From the NCBI GenBank assembly GCA_010094025.1, contig ML991804.1, positions 124,001 through 188,000 on the forward strand: a stretch of 64,000 nucleotides of DNA, read 5' to 3'. The notes beneath the pieces were generated by a model, which ran no database searches, was not told the origin of the DNA, and worked only from the letters and a program-made list of their open reading frames with translations. This DNA comes from Viridothelium virens (lineage: Eukaryota > Ascomycota > Dothideomycetes > Trypetheliales > Trypetheliaceae). Positions 47,125-58,700 of this stretch are shown one piece after another. A program made the position numbers and the translations under genes. Position 1 is the stretch's first letter; the number at the start of each line of letters is the position of its first letter.

Positions 47125-50100
47125 CTACTGTCTGCTGTCGTTAGCTTGACCATCTCTTGAGTTGGTTCTCCCATTTCCTCTATCAAACTCGATCGACAGA
47201 GGTACCACAGCGGTTGTACTTTTCGCTCTTCTGCCAGTGATCTTCTTCAGATTTTTCTTCCCTCCCACCAGTATCGGCGGCGCTGGATGAATCTCACGTG
47301 GGCTTGGGTACAGAGATAAAGAGGCTTTCATTTGGGGACTCCCAGAGAGCACTTCAACGACTGATTCGCTGAGTGAGCGGTCTAAGCGCTGGACGCTAGC
47401 ATCTTCCGCCGCTTCAGCCGCAGTTGGGCTTCGGACTGGAGTCATGGTGGAAAATGCGGTTCTGGCCTGTGTATCTGTAGACCTTCGAGGTCGTGGGCTC
47501 CTGCTCGGTGGTGCGGTGGGTACTGAGGGAGTCAGGATCTGCTCGTATGCTTTCCCGGATTTTGAACTATCGCTTGGAGGTGGGGTCATTGGTGTACGAG
47601 GGAGTTTCTTATTTGTGGCGGCAGGTGTTCTTGGACGAGGAGAGACAGAGGGAGACGCCGAAGGCGTGCGATTCGAGGCGGTATCGCGTGAGAGCGGAGG
47701 GGCTAGGGACACATTTGATGACGAATTTCCTCCAGCAGACGCAAGCGGCGGCAATGGGTCTTTTCGCGGTGGACGTCGTGCGTCGAGAACGGGCGAAAAG
47801 ATGCCCAGACCAGTGGTTGTAGAAGTCTCCGGCCAATCCGGAAGTGTCTGAGTCTGAGAGGATGCTGAGATGGGTGCATTGGAACTCGTACGATGAGAGA
47901 CGCTTGCCGAATCTGGATTTGGGCTGCTTTTCACAGATAGACCCTGAATTGTTTGGATCTTTGCGTTCGCATGCTTAAGATCCTTTTTGTAGCCCTTGAC
48001 ATCAAGTTTGTAGAGCACGATATCATTGACGTGATAATCAATCTCCTTTTCTAGTTGCTCTATACGTCGGATCGGGTCTGTTTCAATTTTCCAATGGGGG
48101 GTACTCGGAGGAGCAAGGGAAGTGTGCGCCTTGTCTTGTACCTCCGCCAAAATTTTATCCATATCCGCCTTTGTACACACAGCTGAATGGACTAACCGGA
48201 GTTGGTCAGAAGCCTTGCAGGCTTGTGCGCGTATCTCTGCTTGAAGAAGTGCCCTAATGTTGTTGCGCTCAGCCTCCAAGGACTTGATGGACGCATCTCG
48301 TTGTTCGAGTGCCTGGTCCAATTGAGAGATCTTGTTCCTGGAAGTCGCCAAGTCCAGTTCATTTCCGTTGTTTGAGCTATCCCTGCGTCTGGACGGTACT
48401 GCTGATGCGGTAGGCTGTAGGCTTTGGGGTATATGTATGTTATCGATTTGGAAGCGGCATTGACGAAGCTCTTGCTCTAGGCGCGTGATGTAGTGGTTTC
48501 GCTCGTTCTCTCCCTCTTCTAGGCGCTGAACGTGTTTGTTGAGCTCAACCAAGGCTGGCTCAGTATCTTGGTTGGTTCGAAATACCTGAAGCGCTTGTTC
48601 TAAGCGATCTGCACGCTCTTCTGCTTCCCGAAATCTATCGCGGAGCTCTTGTTCTGACTCACTCCGTCGTTGACACACAGTTTGTAGTTCTTGTCTCATT
48701 GCCCGTTCGCGACGATGCAGATTGAGAGCCGCTTGGCGAAGCTCGTGGTTCTCCTCCAGTACGTCATTTTTCTGTGCATTTGCCATCTCTAAGCGGCCCT
48801 CGAGCGCCTCAGCTGTGTTGTCCGCAGCTTTCTTGATCGTTTGTGCTTTCATAAGTTTCCTCATCAGAACCTCGACGTGCTGCTGTTTTGACTTGACTGT
48901 TTCGCGAAGTATATGGATTTCCTTTTTATTGATGTCTGACTCAGCATCGCGTTTTTGGGCGAAGCTCAATTTTCTCTTGAGGCTTTCCATCTCGGTAGCC
49001 ATTTCTTGTGAGGCTCTTTGGTGCTCTTCTAAAGCAGACTGGAAACTCAGCAAGCTATTTGCAGAGTTCCCTTCGGCAACGGAGGGAGATAGCTGAGACG
49101 GGTAAAGCTTGGTTTCTAAGTGTAGCTTGCCTGGAGCATTGTTTAGCGACCATCGTAGACAGAAAATACGCGCCTTTCTCGCAGACTTACTCCTCCCATC
49201 GGGTTCAGGGTGTTTCCTGGAAGATAGACCTTGTTGCTCTTCAAGACAACTTGCATATACCTTAAGTGCGCCAAGCTCTTTATCATGTGCCTGTCTTAAA
49301 CTTGCGATATATGCATCATGAGATCTTTGCAAATTTCCTAATTGCGTGGTCAGGAAAGATATTGATCGATCTCGATCCGCAATCGCTGCCTGGAGGTCAG
49401 TCTGTGGCTCGTGAGCTGAGACCTTCTCATGGACCTAATGGGAGCATCCAATTAGCGGATGACTCATAGGTGAATATTTTCACTTAGAGATTGGAAAGCC
49501 ACTCGCGCGTTTGAACGGGCTCAATGATTTCACTGACCTGAACATTTTCCTGCCTCACAATGTCATTGGACAGACCGAACGAAGGCTGGCTGCTCATCCT
49601 ACTATGCTGGTGCAGAGAACTCGAACCCAATTCATGGCATAGCCCAGTGTCGTTGGCTATTAGTGATCGACGACCGAAATTACTGCTTGGATCGTCGGAA
49701 AAATTCCTTCGAATCAGGGGGATGGGCGTATTGGAGTCCTGCTTGCTGCGATGTTTCGCGACTGCATTGTTCTCGCTTGCACTTCTTCTGTGCTTGGATA
49801 CGTTCCCGCTTTGACGAAGACTCGTGTTGAGTTTTTCGACGTCGAATCCGAGATTCAGTCCCGGTGGTGTCTTTTCTGGTCCAAGCCTCGCTCTGCCCTC
49901 CGACGTACGGTGATTGATGGGGTAACCCTGGTTCTCTTGCAACAATGATCCAGGGAGCTCGGCAATGTGACTGGTTTCACCTGGTGTTGATGGCGCAGTG
50001 TGAGATCGTGGTCTACCACTTGGAAGAGATGGGTAGATGGGCGACCGGGGGAGAGCAGCGGCTGATAATGGGGGAGACCAAAGAATGTCATTTACGACAG

Positions 50101-50551
50101 CCAGTAAGTTCGTTGCTGAGCTGACAGCTGCATCTTGTAGAGCAAACGAGCCAGGTGACAATGCTATTAGTGACTTGGGATTCTCGGCAGGGGCGAGAGT
50201 AAGAGGGTTCGGCTTGCGGCCTTGCTTTGGTGACTTCTATGACAAGTTGTCGTCAGTGTAAACACGGGCAGTAGTGTTCTTCATAGAGGTCTCTGAGGTC
50301 CAATGCTCGAAGCAGCGACAAGTCTATAAAATCAAATTCATAGAGCGCTTGTCTACCGTTGAATCCAGCAAAATACTGCTGCGAAGATCTCTTTATCTTA
50401 CCATTCTGTGAAGATAGCTTTTACCTGGCGACCCGCGCGATACAGGTTCGTGCAACGCGTCCTCGGACGCTGGTGAAAGCCCACTAGTCCGAAGGAACTC
50501 AGCAGCATTACGTCGTTCACCCTTGGTCCAAGTGAAAAACTTGGAGGCCAT
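47125..50551 (-). CDS. Long coiled-coil protein, function unknown
   Basis: This is a 1032-residue protein. Exons on the minus strand are 50551-50402, 50236-49538, 49434-49191 and 49130-47125; phases agree. The N-terminus MASKFFTWTKGERRNAAEFL and the block NPKSLIALSPGSFALQDAA followed by TNLLAVVNDILWSP look conserved and folded. Residues about 295-720 are long coiled coils (RRERAMRQELQTVCQRRSES, ERADRLEQALQVFR, RRIEQLEKEIDYHVNDIVLY). The C-terminal 270 residues are Ser/Pro/Arg-rich and disordered with many SP/TP sites. Intron 1 is 165 nt; the third intron (49131-49190, 60 nt) is in frame and stop-free with a CGCTAAAC branch site. Composition suggests a scaffold or cytoskeletal adaptor, but I do not recognise the family by function. 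Confidence 0.82.
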
Positions 50552-51393
50552 AATGGCAAATGCTCATGACGCGAGAAAGGTTATGGCATTGAAAAAAAAT
50601 CCAAAAAAAAAGACGGTACGAAGAGAAGAAAGAATTGGATCTGAAAAAGAGCGACAAAGGCGGAAAATACTAGACCTACAAGTAAAGAGATTAGAAAGTT
50701 TGAGACACATGCTAGAGTCTGTGCCGCCGAAGCGCTATGTACACTGAGTGGCAACGCGATCGTGCTTGCTCCTGCTGCGGGTAGGCGCGTAGCAGATCAG
50801 AAGGGAAGCCAAAAAGCTAGACATGACGCGCAGCAGGCAATAATCTGCAGGATGGTCGCAGATAGGCTCAGGCAGGAGAATCTCATGGCTCTCGCAGGGC
50901 TTGTCAGAAGAAGGGCAGATGCGGCTGAAATGACTGGATCTCGATCATACATAACCGCTGTCTGAGCTTTCACTGGAGCTGTCCAAAGCTCCGAGAGATT
51001 CTAGCAGCAACGTGAAAGGCCAGTGTCAGATGCGCAATAGCCGCTGGCCGCGGCGGTCGCGTCTTTCAAATTTCACGAATAGGGTCAATTGCCTGAATGA
51101 CGCGTAAATCCGCGCTCAAACCTGCATCGGTTGGAAAATCGACAATTCACGCATTCGGGACGTCGGAGAAGAGGAAGGACAGTAGAGCTGAAATCCCCCT
51201 TTTCTCACGCACGCGGTATTTTGTGAGGTAGGCATTGTTAGAGATGTATTGGTCGTGCGTTGCGGGGCGGGCGGTCAGCTCTTCCTGCCGCCAGTGCCAC
51301 CCTGTGCCTGCCAAGACGTAACGGGCAAGATCCTGCTGTCAGCCAAAACTTCAGCCACTGGTTCATTGCCGCCGTTGCGTACCTGCTTAGGCC
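50552..51393. other. Divergent promoter region, coiled-coil / FHA genes
   Basis: 842 bases contain A-rich, Lys/Arg-coding short frames near 50560-50950 that show no family resemblance and look like chance. No gene is supported. Confidence 0.45.
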
Positions 51394-52554
51394 ATGCATT
51401 CGGAAAACGACCGTGAGCAACGCCACAAAAAGCGCAAGCGACATGACCGTGCCGATTCGAACATCGCAAAGCGGACAAATCAGCGCACGTCGCTGAGCTC
51501 AGACGACGACAGAACTCCAGGACGACGCAGTGCAAGGCGGCGGAGGTCGTCAAGCATCGGAGAAAATCATCGGATGACGGATTCATACCGCCAAGAGCGT
51601 CAGCGGAGTCTTCGAACCCGGTCACCATACCAGGATGATACCCGGCACAGGAGGCGAAGGTCATTAAGCTCTGAGCACGAATATCGAAGGCGTTCAGACA
51701 GGAAGGATACGAGCTGGGAGAATGATGGAAGACCCAGGCGCCGGAGACCTGCAGATGATTCAGATGGAGAGATGACATACAGGCGAGCAAAACGCCGCAA
51801 CTCCAACAGTCCAGAGAGGTCCAGGGATAGAGACAGGCGCAGAGACCGCAGCAGAGACCGAGGTCCCGACCGAGAGAAGCGTCAACCTCATCGCTCTAGA
51901 AGTCCTCATCGCGAACGGCAAGAGCGACCACCGAGACGCAGATACCGGGAAACATCGCGCAGCGCCTCTCCACCGCGTCGCTCACGCCAAGCCCTACCAT
52001 CCCAAAATGATTCGTTCAACGCTCTCACGCGCACCGGCTTGACGCCTCCCCCAAATGATAAACCGATCGTTAAGGAGAAACCCAACTATAACAATACCGG
52101 TCTGCTTGCACGTGAGACGAATCTTGTTGCTGGGACAGATATCGTCCTCAAATACAACGAACCGCCTGAAGCTCGCAAGCCGCCTGCATCACAGGCCTGG
52201 CGCATGTTCGTGTTCAAAGGCTCGGACGTTCTTGAGACTCTTGAGCTAGGTGGGAAGAGTGTGTGGTTACTGGGCCGAGAGGACAAGGTCGTCGACGTGC
52301 TGACTGCGCATCCGAGCTGTAGTGGGCAGCACGCGGTAGTTCAGTTCCGACATACGACGAAGACAGGCAAGAATGGAGAGCCGAGACCGGGGGTCAGGCC
52401 GTATTTGTTAGACTTGGAGAGCGCGAATGGTACAGTGCTGAATGGGCAAAAGGTGGAGAGCAGGAGATATGTAGAATTGAGGAGTGGCGATTTGGTCAAA
52501 TTCGGGAGCAGTGAGAGGGAGTATGTCATCATGCTGCCACCAAAAGAAAGCTAA
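51394..52554 (+). CDS. FHA-domain protein, SNIP1/Pml1-like (RES complex)
   Basis: This is a 386-residue intronless gene. The N-terminal 190 residues are an Arg/Ser/Asp/Glu-rich RS-like tract (SRDRDRRRDRSRDRGPDREK). A linker follows (NYNNTGLLARETN, GTDIVLKYNEPPEARKPP), the conserved lead-in of SNIP1 proteins. The FHA domain is at about 275-380: SVWLLGREDKVVDVLTAHPS, CSGQHAVVQFR, LLDLESANGTVLNGQKV. Gly-Arg, Ser/His and the S-NGT-NG motifs needed for phosphothreonine binding are all present. SNIP1/Pml1 belongs to the RES complex, which helps spliceosome activation and retention of unspliced pre-mRNA. Yeast Pml1 lacks the long RS tail, so this form is closer to animal and plant SNIP1/DDL. It is divergent from the coiled-coil gene. 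Confidence 0.9.
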   Translation: MHSENDREQRHKKRKRHDRADSNIAKRTNQRTSLSSDDDRTPGRRSARRRRSSSIGENHRMTDSYRQERQRSLRTRSPYQDDTRHRRRRSLSSEHEYRRRSDRKDTSWENDGRPRRRRPADDSDGEMTYRRAKRRNSNSPERSRDRDRRRDRSRDRGPDREKRQPHRSRSPHRERQERPPRRRYRETSRSASPPRRSRQALPSQNDSFNALTRTGLTPPPNDKPIVKEKPNYNNTGLLARETNLVAGTDIVLKYNEPPEARKPPASQAWRMFVFKGSDVLETLELGGKSVWLLGREDKVVDVLTAHPSCSGQHAVVQFRHTTKTGKNGEPRPGVRPYLLDLESANGTVLNGQKVESRRYVELRSGDLVKFGSSEREYVIMLPPKES

Positions 52555-53188
52555 AGGGAATGTGTAAGAAAAGGATGTAATGTTCGTGTCCATCTTCGCC
52601 TGGGAGGTACTTAGATATTACCGGAACATGCGGAAATTGAACCAGAAAGCGTCCGTTTAATGAGGTCGCGCTAGATATACGATGCAAGGGACTTCTAAGA
52701 GTACCCAGGAGTCCTAAACATTTCAATATATATTGTACGCTGAATTAGACATATCTTGCCCCAGGCTCTATATGCCTGGTTTCTCTTGGTCGATCCACAC
52801 GCCAATGCAGGCTGTCATGAAGGGTGTCTGTAATTTTTACGTCACAAATATTGCCCACCAATGTCGTATGAAAGTTTGTATAGACTGCAACGCCAGCAGC
52901 TAAGTGCGTGGAGTTCCTGAGCCACCACACAACCGCAAATGCTCGTATGGTCTGTCTCCACTCCATAGTCTTAGTTGTGACTGCTTTCCAGAGTTCTTTC
53001 CGACATCGATATGCTAGCCTGCGTCTAGACTATAGCATTCCCTTTCTTCTACCTTCAGTGTATCTTAAAGTTCCCAAGACCCCATTCGAATGGTTTTTTT
53101 CCTGGTCAAGACCGCCAGTGTCCAACTTCCAACGCCTCGCTAATGCTCAAGGTAGAAAATCAATATCATACACATGATCGACATATAA
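52555..53188. other. Intergenic, convergent 3' regions
   Basis: 634 bases lie between the FHA gene stop and the stop of the small minus-strand gene. Short frames are present but nothing convincing. Confidence 0.5.
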
Positions 53189-53513
53189 TCAACGTTTCCG
53201 GCCATTTCCTCTTATTTGTTCCCGCAATTCATCCTTGAAATGCTCGAGGAAGCCTGGTCCATTATCAACGTTTGTGCCTCCCATCTCTTCTGGTGGAGTT
53301 CCATGACGAAAGCGGTGGAGTCGTTTCTGCAGGCCTTGAACAGCTCTATGAAAACTAGGGCTTGCTAATAGCTAGGAATGGCATTCGTCAATATGTGCCC
53401 AAGGAGCATTCTCGGTGAATGCGACTTACCCGAGCCGTTAGATAGGCCTGTGAACAATTAGCTTTGTATTTCCATGGAGGGGCGCGGGTGAATGTAAAAT
53501 GTACTTCGGCCAT
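53189..53513 (-). CDS. Small basic protein of unknown function, two exons
   Basis: This is an 88-residue protein found by splice reading. Exon 1 (53513-53430) encodes MAEVHFTFTRAPPWKYKANC then SQAYLTAR. The 58-nt intron (53372-53429, GTAAGT...CCTAG) is phase 0. Exon 2 (53371-53189) encodes LLASPSFHRAVQGLQKRLHR, FRHGTPPEEMGGTNVDNGPG and FLEHFKDELREQIRGNGRKR-stop. The protein is basic with a helical middle (SFHRAVQGLQKRLH) and no clear TM segment. I have a sense of similar short fungal proteins but cannot name a family; a mitochondrial role is possible but unproven. Confidence 0.68.
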
Positions 53514-54454
53514 TTGAAGCCATGGAAGCCGCATGATTGCTACTTCCTTTCAGGCGAACCGGAAATGCTAAATCCCAATAGGACCAAGGGATAGATGGGA
53601 CGAACGTGTTGGCTGGAAGCAGGTTTGCCAGAGGTGTCGGCACAAGGGTTTTTGGAGCGAACCCCGATGTTTCACGCCTGGGACAGTAATGGATGATGCA
53701 TGGACCTCGACTAGGGGCCAAAATGCACAACCCAGACAATGCTATTTATGGCTTTTCAGAGCACTGCGACGATGATGCCTTCAAACGTACCGTGACTGGC
53801 ACTTTGACATTATTTTACACACCCTCCCATATCTTATTAGTATCCAGATTTAAACTATGTGCTACGGAGTAACTCCGTACGGAGTCTAAGATCTCAGATC
53901 CATCGGCATACGCCATCTTTACCCCCACCACTTATCAGGTCAGGTATCGAGTAGGAACCCCTCCTAGTTGCACCTCCACGTCGCGCCACTTTGCTGGAAA
54001 TCGCTTACTCGACTGACAGCTGCCTTCGCTTCGACTTGTAATAATTACGCAGCAGGTCCAACCTATCCAAGACCGCAGTCATTCACACCCGTACAAAGTG
54101 TCACCTTACTCGCGTGCCCCTCTTGTACTTGAAACGTGCAAAACAACTGTCCTCGAGCACCCACACTATATCGACTAAATTCTTGTTGTTGCGCCAAACC
54201 TTGCACAATAAGCATTCAGAACTTCGATATAGTCTGACATTTCCCAAAAGCGAAAGCTGTGAAACATCGTGGCTGCTACTATACTTTGCTGGCAAAGAGG
54301 AGGCAGATTCGCAAGAGGAACATTGCTTTTTCCTTTCCGGCACTACACCTTTCCCGTGCTCGCTCTTCGAAATCAGGTTCAGGACGCATTGCCCAGTGTG
54401 CATCACATCCGCGCCTTACGGCGCAAGGCCGCGAGCCGGCAACTAGCAGATGAC
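53514..54454. other. Divergent promoter region with TACGGAGTA palindromes
   Basis: 941 bases lie between the small gene and the phosphatase. Overlapping perfect palindromes are at 53865-53887. Several upstream frames precede the phosphatase ATG, with no family resemblance. Confidence 0.5.
53865..53887. repeat. Overlapping palindromes TACGGAGTA/ACTCCGTACGGAGT
   Basis: ACTCCGTACGGAGT (53874-53887) is a perfect 14-base palindrome. It overlaps a second inverted pair, TACGGAGT-A-ACTCCGTA (53865-53881). The same core occurs at 58813-58825 and near 41813. Confidence 0.85.
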
Positions 54455-55795
54455 ATGACTACAAGATCGATATCGAGAACAGCTAGCCCAGGCTCGAAGC
54501 GGTCCCGGTCAGGCTCTCCTATGAGTCGAGATTCTGCAGATACATTACCTGTAGCACCAACATCTGCGACAGAATCCGCTCAGGAGGAAGCGCGACTGCC
54601 CCCATCGCCGCCCTCATTCCTGCGGCAAACAAAAGCAGGCAGGTTGTCATGAGACCCCAGGGGGCTAGCACGGGGTACGGCCATGAGGCTAACGGGCGAC
54701 AGAAATCCATACCACCTTTGTCGATCTAGAATGGCGACAACGCCATCGACTTGCGCAGGCATCGCAGACGACAGACCCACCGTCAGAGTGGACAAGGCTG
54801 ACTGGTGAAGACGTTCTGCAACGGAACCGGTATCTTAATGTCGATCCTTACGCGAACCGCCGTATACATCTCAGAGTTCCCGAGGGGCATAGCGATTATA
54901 TCAATGCTTCTCCGATTCTTCTGCAGAATAATAGCACTAGTCGTATGAGTCACTATATTGCCACGCAAGTATGGTCAATGGCCGTTTCTGTTTGCAAGCT
55001 AAACTGATACGTCGTTATTCATAGGGTCCGAAAGAAGCGTCTTCTAGCCATATATGGCGAATGATATGGCATGAAACAGGTCCTGTAGCCGTAATCGTAA
55101 TGTTGACCCAGACCTACGAAGCGGGAAAGGAAAAATGCTTTCAATATTTTCCGTCGGATCTCAAAAACCCTACAATACCCATCAACGAAGACGACGAGTT
55201 CGGTGATGGATTTATCGGTTCTATCAACCTGCTAGATATTACGGAAGATCCAAGGACGAGATCCACGATAAGGAAGATGAAACTAGTCGTAGGCAAGGAA
55301 AGTAAGACCGTGTGGCATTTGCTTTTCAGTGGATGGCCCGACTTTCTTATACCAGAGGGGGAAGATCGGGCCGCGCTGCTAGAGCTGATCAAAGCGTCCG
55401 CTGCGCTGAACAATGGTGATGACAACGTCACAGATGCGCTGAGTCGACCTCGAGCAGATACCGAATCCAATGCTAACCCTCGCATTGTGCACTGCTCTGC
55501 CGGTGTCGGGCGCTCAGGCACGTTCATTGCGCTTGATCATCTCACAAACGACCTTGCGCTGGGTGTGCTGGATGATATCCCTGACGAACAAGACGTGATA
55601 GCGGACACGGTAGACGAATTGCGGAAGCAGAGGATGATGATGGTTCAAGGAGAAGCTCAGTTTCATTTCCTGTATGAAGTTTTGAGAGGGCAGTGGGCCG
55701 AGCGACATGGTCCGATTAATTCCTTAACTGGGGATGAAGCCACTGAGCAAGAAGCCAGACAGGAGCCGGAGCTTAAGGTGCCAAGGGTAGGGTGA
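54455..55795 (+). CDS. Protein tyrosine phosphatase (classical PTP domain)
   Basis: This is a 406-residue classical protein tyrosine phosphatase, similar in layout to yeast Ptp1. Exons are 54455..54638, 54703..54968 and 55025..55795. The N-terminal 60 residues are Ser/Arg-rich. The domain begins IHTTFVDLEWRQRHRL, with the pTyr loop area RNRYLNVDPYANRRIHLRVP, then DYINASPI, the GPKEASSSHIWRMIWHE block, WPD loop FSGWPDFLIPE, and the P-loop VHCSAGVGRSGTF containing catalytic Cys and Arg; the Q loop is VQGEAQFHFLYEVL. All catalytic elements are intact. The first intron (54639..54702) fits phase only with a GC donor (G|GCAGGT) and a CTAAC branch site just before CAG, making it a GC-AG intron. The start Met is the first one that fits. 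Confidence 0.9.
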
Positions 55796-58700
55796 GCTCA
55801 GGCGTGACCGATACTGAAATCTTGAATACCACTCCATCATATAGAATTCTTACAGGGGCGGGAACCTCTTTGATTTCGCAGTCACCATTTGTTTGAGCCC
55901 AGCAGTGGACTGCTGTTCGACTTATTTTGCAGATCTTATAATGCAGATTTAGAACTCAAGAGTTTGTCCCAAGCTCCCCAGAGTGCGTACCTCGTCCCCC
56001 ATCGTAATTATCTCATAGCAAAATTTATCGTCCAACCGGCGTTATGGGCATCGGAAGATCTGCATCCTGGCCTCTAGAATAGTAATGCAAGGGAACATAC
56101 TGTACGGAGGCTCTATCGGGTCCTGTGTAAGTTTGGTTGGACATCACCGGGCGGACACTCATATTGTCGAAGAATCATGGGCATCGTCGAAAATGTTCGC
56201 TTTAGGTCCGGAGGGTTGTAAGTACTCGTTGCGGTGTCCCCGAAGTCTTGCGAACATGCAGCGTTCATATACATGTCCCTAGAAGCTATACTGACATGTT
56301 ATAAGTAGGGAAGTGTACGAGTATGATCACTGGCGTGGAGATGAAGTTGAGCATGTCAGCCGAAGTCAGAAAAGTTGGTGTCAGGCGAAGAAGGGCCATG
56401 ACGAGCATGACGTCGATTGTGCATACAATGCATGCCCGAGTTTGGAGAAGGGTAGTGCGCTTCGGCCCGTATCCACAGCGTCGGGTACACTGCTTACGTT
56501 AGCACCCCTGATTGCCCAAAGTAGGTGGAAATCCCCTGAAACTCGCTGGAGTATAGCTAACCCCCAACTTCATCTATTGCCTGTCCAGATAGAAGCTACA
56601 CTACTAGTGGATAGGACCGAGTTGAGTTAACATTCAAAAGACAAATTTGCGATAGCGAGAGGCGCATGGGATGAGAGTTATTCGAATTGCGCCTATCCCT
56701 AACTAGCATGGTGTAAGGTACATCGGTAGTCGAACGTCTTGATCTCTCACCCGGGGAAGTCTATCAAAAATTGACAAGTCTCCACATGTTGCACACAAAG
56801 GGTTAGAGAAGTGAAGCCAAATACAGTGTCAAGATCGGCTGTTCAATGGGCTCTGCGTCTCTCATCGCATGCCAGTATAATTTCTTTCCTAGTCACAAGA
56901 CCGAAGACTCATTTCCCCAGTTGAGCTTGATTTCTTCCAATTTCTCGAAAACCGAGGCGAAATGTATTGGGTCTCCATTTCAGAACAAGAGCTTGATCGC
57001 TGACAGGACTTGTCAGTACGGCAAAAGTTATAACGGATCGTACTCCCTACGTGCTGTCAAATTAAAAGTACGTTACAATCGTTCAATTCTCTGTTTCCTT
57101 GAACCCCGTTCCTCACGGCCTAATTTAGCCACAGCAGCATCAGACAGTGCTTAAAAGGTCTCTCCGTTTCCAGTCATCATGATCCAATTGTACATGCCAT
57201 GCAGGGAATTCAATATCCAGAGTTCGATAGATAATCATCGATCTCTTCTGTTCAGTGGCTTTTCCCGGATCTTCGAAGATTCTTATTTTCGACCCCCGAA
57301 AGTCTTTCTTTCGTAGGGAACGGGACGAAGGCCTTTTGAAACATGGATACGGTGCCAGAAAGAAGATCCACATACTATGACGGACTAGCAACACCAATTT
57401 TCCCACGATTATGCAGAGATTCCTCTGCCTCAAACGTTCACATGCAGTCAAGAGGTCGAAGCAGTGTGAGTCCACGCTTGTCGAAGGCAGACGCACGAGT
57501 CAAGAATGCCATTTGTCTCCACATTGCCAAAGCACAAGCCGAGATGCGTTCTCGTGGTCCATCTTCGTCACTCAAAAAGGTTCCTTGAAGACAAATTCAG
57601 TTCACTCTCATCATGACTTATACCAAGGTCGAAGCTCTGAGTTTCGAATGTCCGCAGGTCAGAGATGTTGGAGGCAAGAGCCCGGCATGAGGTTACCAGC
57701 GAGACTGCACACCTGGCACATAACAACTTCGAGGGTCCTATTCAATGCCACGTTCCTCTGGGAATGACTCACAGAAATCTAGACAATGTCGACAAAATGT
57801 GATCGACGATAATGACTAAATTGGCATGTGACTTGCTTAAGAATACCTGTTTCGGAATATTGGTCAACTGAAGTCTGAACGGCTCGGGTAATAGCGCGCC
57901 AAGTGCGCCAATTCTAAATTGTTCTACTTCTAATCAACATCGAAGATCGAATGACAATGTATGCATTGGCATTGACTATTTTGCAAACAGTCAATTGCAT
58001 GAGCGTCATTCGTTGAAATTATTTTCGGTCACATATTTCTCGAGCATTCTGCTCGCCCACCGGCTTGGGTACGCCTCGCAGCAGGGCAATAGGGATGTTA
58101 AGAGATTTATCTCTCTTTAGTTGCCAAATGAATGCCATCGTGCCACCCAAAGGACTGTCGGAATGGAAACTTTCTTGGGCTGAATTGTGACCGTAGAGAA
58201 ACGTCTACAATTCTCATATCTGCGAAAATCTTCGCTACACTCAATATGGAAGGAAAATGGGCTCGTAGGTAGACTAAGCATTGTGTAGTAGAAAACTGAA
58301 GACCGGGCGGCTGGACTGACTAGGCAACTTGGCTAGACGTAAGAGGGCAATGGGGTTCGAACGTATCCAGGCCAGCCAATTATCTAAGATTGGCCTCAGA
58401 AACTTTGACTTAAAAAAATAAGATTGACCTTTATCCTCGCAATTTTCTGGATTTAACTTCGCCATTGCTTACGACATTAGAAGTTTCTCACCTGGCCAGC
58501 TTGGGGAGATCGTAACGTGGCTGGGAGTCCGCTTGTGCGGTTGGGTGGACAGACACCTCTGAATACCATGGCTCCGTGGTATGTAAGGGTCTGATTGGCA
58601 ATCGCGGCTGGCGAATTCGCTTCGGGCCGAATGATCCTGCATGGACTTCGCATCCCCTGTCGTCAGCTTTGTCCATTATAGGATAAATCACAGGTCCTTC

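Noticed and set aside
47444-47851. 135-codon plus-strand frame opposite the coiled-coil gene
   Set aside because: Antisense shadow of the Ser/Pro-rich tail.
50523-50965. Lys/Arg-rich short frames between the coiled-coil and FHA genes
   Set aside because: Driven by A-rich sequence; one overlaps the first exon of the coiled-coil gene; no family resemblance.
57343-57588. 81-codon Ser/Arg-rich frame
   Set aside because: Has an ATG but no recognised domain, no codon signature and an overlapping frame on the other strand; kept only as a note in the gap entry.
58350-58375. GGGGTTCGAACG, resembling a tRNA B box
   Set aside because: The preceding 60 bases lack an A box and cannot form D or anticodon arms.
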